Positions 46,901 to 54,839 of a stretch of DNA of 64,000 nucleotides are shown here, piece by piece. A program made the position numbers and the translations under genes. Source of the stretch: Choristoneura fumiferana (Eukaryota; Arthropoda; Insecta; Lepidoptera; Tortricidae). The notes under the pieces are model-generated. The model did not search any database and was not told the DNA's origin. It saw nothing but the letters and a program-made list of their open reading frames with translations. Where the stretch lies: the NCBI RefSeq assembly GCF_025370935.1, contig NC_133491.1, forward strand, positions 5,616,685 to 5,680,684, in the 5' to 3' direction. Within the stretch, counting starts at the first letter, position 1. Every line of letters begins with the position of its first letter.

Positions 46901-49900
46901 CTCGCACATAATTGGCAGAGACGCTGCTTAAACACGAAGTTTATGAGCCTGAGAAGTGAAAAAGTATTTATCTCAAACATGACATGAAATATTGACGTTG
47001 TGTTACAAAATATAATAGGCTGAGAAGTATCACGCTGCAGGCGCTGCGGCTCGCCTGCCTGCCCGCGGTCACTCTAGCGGCCTGCAAAGAGATTTCATAC
47101 AACCTTGCAGGCCGCTGGCCGGCAATGCGACCGTCTTTTGTTTCAACGCGCGCTCTGCGACACAGCGCACGCCCACACCCAGCACCACCGCCCGCAGCCG
47201 CCCGCCAGCAGCCAGCGCGACACGCGCGCACACAACAGGGCGACCAGACTAGCGTCCCGCCAGCTTGATTTCTTGTTTTTTTATTTTATTTCATGTCATG
47301 TTTGAGAAAAGCACTATACAAGCCTCGGCCGGAACGTGGGGTTGCCGGCCTCGCATCCCTATCCTATGTCTGCTTGGCCGGCAATCCCCTACTTCCCGGC
47401 CTCTACAGTAATGTACTATTTCATTCCAGCACCCCAGTGGCCAAGACACTTACATCAATGGAATAATTCTAGGCGTCTTCTCAGGAGTCCTGATCGGTAT
47501 CAGCAGCTCACTAGTCGATATACTTGGACAGAAACCTCTCATGTTCGTGTCCTTTCTCGCGTGCTCAGTTTGCTCAGCCGCCCTGTATTGGACAAATTCA
47601 TCGATACAAATCGCCCTGTTACTCGCAGGAACTTGTGCAATCATGCAATGTGCGTTGAGTTTGCAGAATAACGTTTTTTTACGAGTTGTTCCTACTTCAG
47701 TAAGGTACGTCATATTACCGTAAACTGCTTCAACTTTGCCTTCTGGCCCCAACATTGCCTGATTCGATTTAGAGTCGATAACTTAGCACTCTTATAGGTT
47801 TTATTAAACTTTTATCTACACGGGAATTATTATTACGGGGGATAAAAGTTTTAAAACCTAGCACCTTTGTGCTAACTAGCACATATCGACTCTAAATTGA
47901 ATCAGGCAATGTTGGGGCCAGAGGGCAAAGTTGAAGCAGTTCACGGTACATTAATAGAGTTTACCCGCGGCTTCCGTACGGCGGTACCCGTAAACTATTC
48001 GATCTGGTAGTTACAATTAAAATACCGGGATTTTACAAAATTTGCCTAGGAATTCCCAAATTCGTGGTCTTCATTGAGGTTGTTGTAAGAAGAACTTTTC
48101 AAAATTATATCCCGTGGGAATAACGGCATTAAAAGTAGTCTATGTGTTATTCCAGAGGCTACCTACATACCAAATTTCATAAGTTGAATTAGTAGGATCT
48201 ACCAGCCTTTGCCCGCGAATTTGCAGGTTTAAACTACTTATTAGGTCGAGTTTGGTGTCAAGTTTCCCGTGATATTTATTTATTTAGAAACCATCTGCTG
48301 ACAAATCCTTTTTGTAAGTAGTTGTAAATAACGTTGAACAAATCATTGTGTGCCGTAATTTGACATCGACATAATGATGGGAAGTGTCAATAGTTCAGTT
48401 TGACAGAAACATGCTTTATAATTAAAGGGAACTTTAAATCTTGCCCTTGAAGAATCAAACACAAACCAGAGAACAAAGAGCAAGTTCGGAGCTACCACCA
48501 AAGTTTGTTACTAACTAATTATAATATCTCGATTAAACAATTGGGGATGAGCGCGATGCTAACTAGTCAACATCACTCAAAATAACAGTTTTTTTTTAAT
48601 TGGTAATATTCCAAAATCCAATATACAGATTTCGACTACATCACAAGATTTTGATACCTACTTAAAGTAGTGAATGACTTTTTGAGTAGCATCAAAACGT
48701 GAAGCGCCTTAACTGAAATATGTAAATAGGAGCTCCGCGTTTATTACTGTCTCACGAGAAATAATATTTTTTTCCGGGATTGAATTATCCTCTTTCCTAT
48801 CTGGATAGGTCTGAGACTGGAAATCTCCTCTTAACAGTTCATCGGTTTAAACAAGAAGAGTTAACAGACAGAGAGAGACTGAGTAACTGTCGCATTCATG
48901 GTATCCTCTTATTTTATTGTGCACATGTCTAATTACCGAACCGATTTTTAATTTTTTAGTACTAATTAGACTTGAGTGCACAGATAAATGTAAATAAATA
49001 TGTATGTAGATAAATGGCAGCCTTTTCTAGATGTGCACTCAGTCCCAGTGCCGTGTCGCTTTTGCATGAAAAAAGAAGTGGTACGGTAATTAGACAGGTG
49101 CACGATGTAATGAGAATTACTGTCATAATGTTAGTAAGGCAGGATAACAAGAATTGAGCTCTTTCCCGCGTAATCTCTTTGTAACATCTGTAACCATACA
49201 TTGTGGAAAAGCAATAAAATATTGAGTATTGAGTACCTATCCATCTAAAACAAATGTTTCAAACTTCCGCGGTCTCAAACTATCTCCGTACGAAATTTCA
49301 TCTAACTCGGTGCAGTTTAAGCGGGAAAAGGTAAGAAACAAAGAAATGAAGAAAACATTTATACATAACAACATGGAAAAAAATTACAAAATGTGCATGT
49401 CACAAAATGGTTCCAAATCAGCAAACCGCCACTTTCGCACTTTACTTTCTTATTTATAATTATTACTAAGCATTGGTAAAGGAGGATATTTTTTTTAACT
49501 AACTGACACCATAATTTACAGTTGATAATTAACTGTCACTGATTACTGAGTACGGCAGTTTTTACAAATTACCCTTATGACATTTTCCAGGACTTTAGCC
49601 CTGTCATTCAACATAATGATTGGGAGAATTGGATCTCTAGTGGGGAGCGTTCTGTTCCCCGTGATGCTACAAGGAGGCTGTATGGTGCCATTCATTTCTT
49701 TATCTATAATTACGCTGTGTAAGTTTAATTGATTGTAACTTTTATCCTTCTGTTTAACCTCCGACGCAAAAAGACTGTTGTTATGAGTTTGATACCAATG
49801 TCTGTCTGTCTGTTTGTCTGTGGTATCGTAGCTCATCATCCCAGCCTATATACGTCCCACTGCTGGGCACAGGCCTCCTCTCAGAATGAGAGGGCTTGGG

Positions 49901-52048
49901 CCGTAGTTCCCACGCGGGCCCAGTGCGGATTGGGAACTTCGCACACACCTTTGAATTGCTTCGTTTGATGTTTTCCTTTACCGTAAAGCTCGTGGTAATA
50001 AATTTCAAATGTAATTCCGCACATGAATTTCGAAAAACTCAGAGGTGCGAGCCGGGGTTTGAACCCACGATCCACGGTATCGTAGCTCACTTGACAATAT
50101 CACGATACTCAATGTGCGTAAGTCTGTCACACAGTTAGAGATAATTAGATAAGCGACGTTATTTTTAAATCAATTGGTAATATTTCAACAAGAGTGGCAA
50201 CTCTGAACAAACCACTGTAATAAGTTTTAATCGCTTGTCATTCATGATGATGATGATTATTCCACTTAGAACATCTATTAAGTTTTTTTCTACAAAACTA
50301 ATGCCGTAGAAAGCCGTTACGATGGTAAAAAAGTGCAAATTGAGTTTTTTTTTTTATTTGACTGGATGGCAAACGAGCAAGTGGGTCTCCTGATGGTAAG
50401 AGATCACCACCGCCCATAAACATCTGCAACACCAGGGGTATTTCAGATGCGTTGCCAACCTAGAGGCCTAAGATGGGATACCTCAAGTGCCAGTAATGTC
50501 ACCGGTTGTCTTACTCTCCACGCCGAAACACAACAGTGCAAGCACTGCTGTTTCACGGCAGGATTAGCGAGCAAGATTGTGGTAGCAATCCGGGCGGACC
50601 TTGTCGAGTTGTCGAGTTCCTAAAGCCATGTAAGGATATGGCGTTAGTAATATTTTACAAACATTATAAAAATATGCAGAACTTTCTATTTAAACAACAA
50701 TGTCCAGTCTCACTTCACAATTGCCTGAAATAATCTGGGTTATTTTGTAACACAGTAGGTATAAAAGCATTTCATTTCATTAGATAATGAAAAAGTATCC
50801 AGACCTCAACAAAGTGGGTTGTCCTTGTCCTCTTCGTAACTTCCCTAAAAAATTGGTCTCAAGACCACAGCTCTGATTCTGCTATCAGTAGGTACGTTCA
50901 TTGGACTAAAGCTGTGGCCTAAAACCTAGGTACTTAAATCGTATCAAATCAAATCGAACGTATCAAAATGACCAGTATAATATGATAGCGTAATTTTAAC
51001 ATCATTTAAAATGTCGTTTGTAAAGATGTACTCGTAAGGCCGGTATTTTTACTTTTTTTGGTAAAGTACGAAAAATACCGCATTATACTATACCCGACTC
51101 TATTTTTGGTATTATTAATTTTATAAGTATTTATTGTTGTTTTTTTAAAAAATAGGCAAGTATATTATATACTAAAAGAACATCAGCGAGGGATACGCGC
51201 ACGGTAATAACGAGAAACTTCGACAAATAGGACATTTGAGAAACAATTTTTGTACAGTCATCTTTTTTCGGTCAGAAATCAAATGAATTCAGAAACTACA
51301 CGGTACATGTACTACGATTATAATTTGTATGTTTGTATTATTCATTCACCTTTTTTTCCCGTCGTATTTCATTTTATTGTCATTTTATTTTAGTTTTAAA
51401 TGTATCGTTCTATTAATAAGTCACCAATGATGTGTGAAAAATCGAAGAACATTTAATTTATGTTTTAAAACATAAAATACGAAAAATACCATAGGTCACT
51501 GTATAATAAGTAGGCCAGTTATAATACATGATCATTTGGTATTTTATTGTATTATACAGTATTTTTACGACACTAGTCGCATGTACACTTAAACTTTTCT
51601 CGCTCAAAAAACGAACAAAAGATATAAGATTCTGTGTGAATAAAAGAGACACATATATTAATAGTTGATCGCTGGCGGTTCACACTGCCGGCGAGAACTC
51701 GCTCTTACATCATTTGTCGCAGCGACAAGAGCTATACGACTCATCGTCGGCGGTGGGACAAGTGCCTGAAAGAAAACATCAGTTTTTTTTCTCATTTAAA
51801 TTAGGAAAACGAAAAAACTGGTGTCATCCATTTGGCATTAGCATGCCAAGTTGTTTTTTGGGACATTATTTGTATATTAAGTGCTTAGTTTTTCTGTGTA
51901 CCATTGTGCGACATTTTACTCTGTGACACGTACCTAATCTAAGGGATTCTGGAAGCAACTGAAATTGTATCCTATTACAGGTGTTGCTGCGCTGGTCTAC
52001 TTTTTGCCCAACCCAAGCAAACAGAATAGCGGGACAGGCGACAAGTGA
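31918..52048 (+). CDS. SV2/SVOP-like MFS transporter, 10 exons, 527 aa
   Basis: Complete gene for a 12-helix membrane transporter of the synaptic vesicle glycoprotein 2-like branch of the major facilitator superfamily. Exons: 31918-31945, 33011-33229, 36060-36222, 37890-38071, 40199-40383, 45002-45162, 45983-46157, 47430-47704, 49591-49718, 51981-52048. They total 1584 nt, an exact 528 codons with one terminal TGA; all introns are GT-AG and all phases agree, which is strong support. Visible motifs: GFITDAFGRK after helix 2 (residues 92-101), PESPKF after helix 6 (224-229), a luminal/extracellular loop after helix 7 with N356-V-S and cysteines 343 and 369, and RTLALSFN...GRIG in the C-terminal half. 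Length fits insect SV2-like proteins (about 500-550 aa); it lacks the long N-terminus of vertebrate SV2. Substrate unknown; organic ions or nutrients are only a family-level guess. No internal stop or frameshift is seen. Confidence 0.92.
33011..33229 (+). CDS. Transporter exon 2 (residues 10-83, helix 1 and start of helix 2)
   Basis: Acceptor ctttccag, donor GGTATG, phase 1 to phase 1. Encodes the cytoplasmic segment QILEEALELCKFGRFN, typical of the SV2-like pre-helix region, then hydrophobic helix 1 (about residues 34-52) and the conserved SSYILPSAECDL stretch before helix 2. Confidence 0.9.
33424..33622 (-). mobile_element. RTE-like LINE 3' end in intron 2
   Basis: (catcat)n, then cggccgaaagacgtccactg, ctggatataggcctccccca, gcttcatcttgttggaggca. 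Antisense to the host gene; the most complete antisense copy of this tail in the window. Confidence 0.7.
34328..34555 (+). repeat. Dispersed repeat, GAGCTCTGGTTGAGTTCGAA family, intron 2
   Basis: gcgcgtttcgaactcaacca, gagctcatcttcacagcaat, tgcatgaagacacatttctt, cttaaggtcgcgggtaagca, agtaacgcctgattcaataa. The longest copy, joining the two ends found separately at 15330-15530 and 10488-10585. Confidence 0.55.
35290..35469 (+). mobile_element. Degraded Helitron-like 3' end, intron 2
   Basis: Ends acgcgagcgaagccgcgggcaaaatCTAG|T with the GC hairpin of the family; upstream part is diverged (ctgtctgtatttgtatttcc). A second remnant lies at about 34890-35180. Confidence 0.45.
35706..35843 (+). repeat. 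LINE-tail repeat with poly-A end, intron 2
   Basis: gagcctatcgatctctcaaa, gggccggcaacgcacctgtg, tgtccatgggcggcggtgat, caggtgacccgcatgcttgt and terminal aaaaaaaa. Sense to the host gene; ends about 220 bp before exon 3. Confidence 0.6.
36060..36222 (+). CDS. Transporter exon 3 (residues 83-137, MFS motif A)
   Basis: Acceptor cccttccag, donor TTGTGAGT, phase 1 to phase 2. Holds the rest of helix 2, the loop motif GFITDAFGRK (D96, G99, R100, K101 kept), helix 3 with a WGH start, and the first part of helix 4 ending in FGKLLDGI. Confidence 0.92.
36470..36612 (+). repeat. LINE/SINE 3' tail in intron 3
   Basis: tgccaagtttcttgcggcgc, attcttcttggcaatgatag, attgcggcctatttactgaa and (ttgaatt)n. The tail style (AATAAA-like word, then short tandem repeats) matches other lepidopteran non-LTR ends. 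Confidence 0.55.
37168..37375 (-). mobile_element. Degraded Helitron-like element in intron 3
   Basis: Complement of the family: cttttactcgcgactccatc (3' end), tatcccacgggaactataca, aatttcatataaatcggttt, tatatta near the 5' end. Not coding. Confidence 0.4.
37890..38071 (+). CDS. Transporter exon 4 (residues 137-198, helices 4-5)
   Basis: Acceptor ccttttcag, donor GGTAAG, phase 2 to phase 1. Encodes the end of helix 4, the short basic loop EFTHKGVRDRVLMVY (equivalent to the conserved RxR loop between helices 4 and 5), helix 5 and the loop after it. Confidence 0.92.
38590..38785. repeat. Inverted repeat of composite-element tail
   Basis: gtattttttatttcaactcc, tacttttacgggtatcccgt, accatatcgaaaatac are mirrored by attttcgatatggtttcacg, ggatacccgtataagtaact, gagttgaaataaaaaatac around about 20 bp. 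This is the tail of the SINE-core composite element (7862-8110), here as two opposed copies without the core. Confidence 0.65.
38776..39137. mobile_element. Long palindromic fold-back element in intron 4
   Basis: Arms 38776-38916 and 38999-39137 are inverted copies: gtagtcggttccaat at the outer part, ctaggtaagtaggtacgtac, tagctcgaagtcggtgactc / gagtcaccgacttcgagcta, cagcaggag / ctcctgctgg. Loop about 82 bp. Arms of about 140 bp with very few mismatches. Confidence 0.8.
39712..40002 (+). mobile_element. Composite element with tRNA-like SINE core, intron 4
   Basis: Upstream arm ataatttgattgcttagtag, gcgacatctcttgtctgggt, gagatatgtctgcatagg; then SINE core 39879-40002 (tgtccagcggtggtgtaggg, B box ggttcgattcccagcgctgg, tail ctcagtttgtattttc). 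Ends about 200 bp before exon 5. Confidence 0.7.
40199..40383 (+). CDS. Transporter exon 5 (residues 198-259, helix 6 and PESPKF)
   Basis: Acceptor cttttgcag, donor CATGTAAGT, phase 1 to phase 0. Encodes WNIYLYV and helix 6, then the cytoplasmic PESPKFLLTLGRETEALDVI signature shared by SV2-like and sugar-porter-like transporters. An RTE-like LINE tail begins only a few tens of bases after the donor. Confidence 0.93.
40410..40521 (+). mobile_element. RTE-like LINE 3' end just after exon 5
   Basis: gctgtggatgcaagccactt, ccaaccgaagcaactgtagg, tgtccaacagtggacgacct and (atg)n. 5'-truncated to about 110 bp; begins about 27 bp beyond the exon 5 donor. Confidence 0.7.
40812..40902 (+). repeat. Two-unit tandem repeat, intron 5
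   Basis: cttgtcatgaaacccgtggt / cttgtcatgaagcccaaggt, each followed by cggtaaatgagtc. Period 48 bp. Confidence 0.55.
41667..41930 (-). mobile_element. Full-length tRNA-derived SINE, perfect 11-bp target duplication
   Basis: On the minus strand: agccgtggtggcctagtggt, gggttcgaaccccggctcgc (intact B box), aattcatgtgcggaattaca, cagtgggacgtatataggct. Flanked by tttagttgttt at 41656-41666 and 41931-41941. Antisense to the host gene in intron 5. Confidence 0.88.
42306..43519. mobile_element. 1.2-kb transposon with minisatellite inverted repeats
   Basis: Starts gggttagtctcacttcgtct and ends in its exact complement; the first 76 bp of both ends are identical as inverted copies and about 104 bp differ at one site. 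Inside, the left end is an array of roughly 17 GGTCTA-type words about 16 bp apart (to about 42600); the right end (from about 43250) has the complementary TAGACC/TAGACG array. The 650-bp centre is AT-rich with no transposase. Flanked by caagttt at 42299-42305 and 43520-43526. Lies in intron 5. Confidence 0.85.
44434..44872. mobile_element. Possible MITE with AGAGCTG ends, intron 5
   Basis: agagctgagcgttattttct at the left and a diverged complement (aaatacgtaacgacccagctct) at the right; the inner part has several gaaac / gtttc words. No clear target duplication. Followed by (agctct)n. Confidence 0.35.
45002..45162 (+). CDS. Transporter exon 6 (residues 260-313, central loop and helix 7)
   Basis: Acceptor tatttttacag, donor GCGTAAGT, phase 0 to phase 2. 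Encodes the hydrophilic central loop, rich in Lys and Ser, then helix 7 (RPLIYQLIIFSGSTFVNLLA). It follows the largest intron (4.6 kb), which carries the minisatellite transposon and a complete SINE. Confidence 0.92.
45535..45835 (-). mobile_element. Composite element with tRNA-like SINE core, intron 6
   Basis: On the minus strand: upstream arm gtgactaaataagaaaacaa, SINE core gtccagtggtggtgtagtgg with B box ggttcgattcccagcgctgg, tail cagtttgtattttcg. Ends about 150 bp before exon 7. Confidence 0.7.
45983..46157 (+). CDS. Transporter exon 7 (residues 313-371, luminal loop)
   Basis: Acceptor tcatttgtccag, donor CCGGTGTGT, phase 2 to phase 0. Starts AYSSLRLWFPQL, the strongly conserved segment that ends helix 7 in SV2-like proteins, then the loop with sequon N356-V-S358 and cysteines C343 and C369, which may form a disulphide. 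The family's long loop here is short in this protein. Confidence 0.92.
46371..46446 (-). repeat. LINE-tail repeat fragment, intron 7
   Basis: T-run then aaacgagcagggggttcact, tgatggaaagcaatcaccgc, ggcccatgggcatcc; diverged copy of 35706-35843, inverted. Confidence 0.55.
46726..46930. mobile_element. MITE with AAGCAGCGTTTCCACC ends, intron 7
   Basis: taaagcagcgtttccaccaa, taatgtgcgagaatgt and the inverted acatcctcgcacataattgg, cagagacgctgctta enclose 205 bp. An inner copy of gtttccaccagagatgt gives a second inverted pair. Non-coding. Confidence 0.65.
46971..47307. mobile_element. GC-rich element with 20-bp inverted ends, intron 7
   Basis: tctcaaacatgacatgaaat and atttcatgtcatgtttgaga are perfect inverted ends. 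Interior is strongly GC-rich (gcctgcctgcccgcggtcac; cccgcagccgcccgccagc) with a nested pair gcggcctgcaaag / cttgcaggccgc. Ends 122 bp before exon 8. Confidence 0.7.
47430..47704 (+). CDS. Transporter exon 8 (residues 372-463, helices 8-10)
   Basis: Acceptor ttcattccag, donor AGGTACGT, phase 0 to phase 2. Encodes three hydrophobic helices separated by the DILGQKPL loop (the second-half copy of motif A) and YWTNSS. Ends in LRVVPTSVR, the start of the conserved loop before helix 11. A second in-frame-looking AG 6 bp inside (after CACCCCAG) is not in phase and was not used. Confidence 0.92.
47716..47948. mobile_element. Fold-back element starting 12 bp after the exon 8 donor
   Basis: taccgtaaactgcttcaact, ttgccttctggccccaacat, tgcctgattcgatttagagt are mirrored by actctaaattgaatcaggca, atgttggggccagagggcaa, agttgaagcagttcacggta with about 4 mismatches in 66. 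The inner part also pairs (acttttatc / gataaaagt). Confidence 0.8.
47960..48235 (-). mobile_element. Degraded Helitron-like element, intron 8
   Basis: Starts tttacccgcggcttccgtac (complement of the family's 3' hairpin end), includes tatatcccgtgggaataacg and accaaatttcataag. Too diverged for exact ends. Confidence 0.4.
49591..49718 (+). CDS. Transporter exon 9 (residues 463-506, helices 11-12)
   Basis: Acceptor cattttccag, donor TGTGTAAGT, phase 2 to phase 1. Encodes RTLALSFNIMIGRIGSLVGS, one of the best conserved stretches of SV2-like transporters, then FPVMLQGGCMVPF and the last helix. Confidence 0.93.
49836..50075 (-). mobile_element. 5'-truncated SINE with perfect 14-bp target duplication, intron 9
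   Basis: On the minus strand it begins tggatcgtgggttcaaaccc (B box) and runs to cagtgggacgtatataggct; the A-box end is missing. Flanked by ggtatcgtagctca at 49822-49835 and 50076-50089. Antisense to the host gene, starting 117 bp after exon 9. Confidence 0.88.
50345..50602 (-). repeat. Dispersed repeat, GGCAAACGAGCAAGTGGGTC family, intron 9
   Basis: T-run then gactggatggcaaacgagca, caacaccaggggtatttcag, ctctccacgccgaaacacaa, gtggtagcaatccgggcgga. About 260 bp, close to 124-413. Confidence 0.8.
51981..52048 (+). CDS. Transporter exon 10 (residues 506-527, C-terminus and stop)
   Basis: Acceptor cctattacag; phase 1 entry gives CVAALVYFLPNPSKQNSGTG and then DK and TGA at 52046-52048. The LPNPS words correspond to the LPET/LPNT end that closes MFS proteins of this group; the tail after the last helix is short and hydrophilic. 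Confidence 0.9.
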
Positions 52049-52058
52049 TATTTAGTTT

Positions 52059-52064
52059 AATAAA
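52059..52064 (+). terminator. Polyadenylation signal AATAAA
   Basis: Canonical AATAAA 10 bp after the stop codon of the transporter, followed by an A-rich run. It implies a very short 3' UTR unless a later signal is used. Confidence 0.7.
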
Positions 52065-52155
52065 AAAATTAAAAAAACTCACCTTTTTTAAAAGAAATTA
52101 CAATACGATTAAAATGTTATGTTTTTTTATTGGTCTGTAATAGTACACTACTGTT

Positions 52156-52259
52156 GCCGTATTGCCTAACGTTTCTGATGCTTGCAATCGCAATCAAATG
52201 ATTATATGCGAAATAATTTGATTGCGATCGCGACCGCCAGAAACGTTAGCTAATACGGC
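52156..52259. mobile_element. Palindromic MITE just downstream of the gene
   Basis: gccgtattgcctaacgtttc, tgattgcgat words and the inverted gaaacgttagctaatacggc enclose 104 bp around a short loop. Starts about 90 bp after the poly-A signal. A diverged partial copy is at 13618-13720. Confidence 0.65.
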
Positions 52260-52435
52260 CTCTGTTGCCGTTCTGTTGTCTTTCTATCCCAATCCTACAC
52301 CGTGTGATAGAAAAAAAATGGTGAAAATGCGTAAGAATGATAACGTCTTTTGACTGACCATGATGATGATTAAGTATCTCTATAACAATCGGTTTCAGCC
52401 ACGTACGGGACATAAATTATGTTTGTGTTGCTCTA

Positions 52436-52578
52436 ATACAATACAATACAATGACTCTTTATTTTACACCAGAAATAGTAAGCGATACAGAAAACAGATA
52501 TACTTACAGAGAGAAAATTACAAGGTAAGCAATAGGCGGCCTTATCGCTTAAGAGCGATTTCTTCCAGGCAACCTTTT
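52436..52578 (-). mobile_element. LINE 3' UTR (antisense)
   Basis: (atacaa)n, atgactctttattttacacc, gcaataggcggccttatcgc, ttaagagcgatttcttccag, gcaacc: complement of 24282-24420. Confidence 0.65.
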
Positions 52579-52837
52579 TTACAGAAAGAAGGAAGACTAG
52601 TTTACAGCAGGTGGTGCATCAAAAGTAGATCAGAAAATTAAAACGCAACAATAATACATCTACAAATACATACATAATTATTTCGTACATATATAATACA
52701 CATCTAAAATAAATATAGGCAGTGAGATAAACAGCAACAAATAAATAAATAAATAAATTATCAAAAAGCTATTTATTACAAGATGACAGATAGTATTCCA
52801 TAAGCATAGATTTTAATAGTGACAAAGATTTTGCTCT

Positions 52838-53070
52838 GATGATGAACTCTGGTTGAGTGCGTAACTTGTCAGCGTAGTGTAGTGATGGTGATAGTTGAGT
52901 TTGTGTTATGCATGTGTATTCTTTCAGCGTTGAGGCGGAGTAGCTAAGCTACATGATCACATTTGTTGCATAAACGTAGCTATCGTAAAGTAGCGGGTGA
53001 GCAAAGTAATTTTTTATAGTAAATTGATAGGACCTACGGAAGTAACGCCTGATTCAATAAATTACTTATC
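52838..53070 (+). repeat. Dispersed repeat, GAGCTCTGGTTGAGTTCGAA family
   Basis: gatgatgaactctggttgag, ttgcataaacgtagctatcg, aaagtagcgggtgagcaaag, gaagtaacgcctgattcaat. Diverged copy of 34328-34555. Confidence 0.5.
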
Positions 53071-53950
53071 CACTCCACATGCTTTGAATTTTGAGTTGAT
53101 AGAAATCTATTAATTAACAAAATAAGAGCGTTGATAGGTAACTAGAGTTGCCAAAAGATGGGATATGACGTGTCCGTTTTAAGAAACTAAAAACGCCTAA
53201 ATACTCTTTCTCACATTGTGCCGTATATTTGTCTCTCTTACGACATGGCGCAGCAAGAAATAAACAATCTGATTCGTTCATTGGGATTTACTTTATTCCA
53301 AGACCTAACAACATAAATTATGTAAAATGTTCAGGTATATTTTCGTTTTCCAATCCACTCGTCTCAAATCATTCAAGCTTATAGCAAATATTATAACTGA
53401 TGTCGGGCGTATTAAAAATAAAAAATCCAATAGCTCAATAAATGAACCTTTTTATAGGACAGTCAGAGACAGACTGATTGGATCAATACGGAATGATGTT
53501 CAGTGAGCAGTACCCAATTCCCTGAGCGAGACACCGATGGGCCACCAATATAATTTTGGTAACTATTGACTTATAGTATTTACTTTGGCCTATATCGGGA
53601 GATTAGTCGAGGGATTTCTAATAACGCGTGAGCTCTAATACACTATTTGCTGCTAATAACATAGCAAATAGGTGAAGTACATAGTAAACAGGGTGCGCCT
53701 TGAAAATGTTGACAAACTATTTATTTATCAAATGTCATTTCATCGAAAACAATTCATTAAATATTTAATACTAATATTTTATCTTGGAGTAATTTCACTA
53801 CATCGATTATTCATTACATATTAAAACTTTTATTAGAACAACAGTACCTACACGATTATTATTTGCTTGAAAAATACATTTCACCAACTATTCATGAGAA
53901 AGAACAACTAAATATCACTATTTATTTCTTCGACGTATTATTATAAAACA
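53071..53950. other. AT-rich stretch without supported gene
   Basis: No coding evidence or clear repeat structure seen. Confidence 0.45.
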
Positions 53951-53951
53951 C

Positions 53952-54120
53952 CAGAAAAGTAGGTAAGGTTAGGTTAGAACTGTGGCTCTAAACAAATAAA
54001 CCGGTACCTGAAAAATAGGTTAGGTTGGGTTAGAACCGCGACCCCAACAAAAATAAATCGCTGCCAGAAAACTAGGTTAGTTTAGGTTAGAACTGCGACC
54101 CCATCAAAAAGAAAGCTGCA
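53952..54120 (+). repeat. Minisatellite, three units of about 56 bp with TTAGG-like words
   Basis: Each unit has cagaaaa(g/a/c)taggt, taggttagaactg(c)g, ctaaacaaataaa or ccccaacaaaaataaa and an end ccggtac or cgctgc. The word TAGGTTAGGTT occurs in unit 2 and near-variants in units 1 and 3. Confidence 0.65.
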
Positions 54121-54493
54121 GCGTGGCTTGGCAGCGTAGGTAAAAAACAAAAACAAAGATGACGACTGTTCTCAAATTTATAGTCTTCCATGTAATTTAC
54201 TTGTTCAAGTACCCTTACAAATTTTAAAGTTCGCATTTGCATGACTGTGGGTTTAATAGAACTCAGAGACGTCTTGTTCTAATTAACGTTACCTCATTTC
54301 AAACTTAAACCACCAAAGACGAACGAAAGTTTTGGATAAAATAATGAAGAATGAGTTGGATACAAGAAATATTAAATGACAAATTAAATAGTTTAACTTT
54401 AATTAAACAGCCATGTGCAAGTCAGATTCGAGCTTCGGCTTCACATAATTTCTATAGAACACAACTGTTTTCTTATAACTGACGTAATGTTTT

Positions 54494-54752
54494 GCAGGTG
54501 GTAGGACCTTGTGCAAACCACCATTTTGCTCGCTAATCCTGCCGTGAAGCAGCAGTGCTTGCACTGTTGTGTTTCGGCGTGGAGAGTAAGACAGCCGGTG
54601 AAATTACTGGCACTTGAGGTATCCCATCTTCGGCCTCTAGGTTGGCAACGCATCTGCAATACCCCTGGTTTTGCAGATGTTTATGGGCGGTGGTGATCTC
54701 TTACCATCAGGAGACCCACTTGCTCGTTTGCCATCCAGTTGAATAAAAAAAA
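54494..54752 (+). repeat. Dispersed repeat, GGCAAACGAGCAAGTGGGTC family (sense)
   Basis: gcaggtggtaggaccttgtg, agcagtgcttgcactgttgt, tggcaacgcatctgcaatac, caggagacccacttgctcgt and terminal gaataaaaaaaa: full copy with its A-rich tail at the right. Confidence 0.8.
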
Positions 54753-54839
54753 TTTTTGAACATTTGGTCAATATTTTTTTGCGTTTAGTGTTCAGAAGCA
54801 TACACACCGCCACACTATCTGTCTAATGTATCTTCTATC

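Noticed and set aside
47336..47671. 111-codon plus-strand open frame overlapping exon 8
   Set aside because: Different frame from the conserved transporter exon, which shows clear family similarity and splice sites.
47450..47755. 101-codon minus-strand open frame
   Set aside because: Antisense shadow of transporter exon 8.
53952..54120. Telomere
   Set aside because: Only isolated TTAGG-like words within a 56-bp unit; no continuous (TTAGG)n run and ordinary DNA on both sides.
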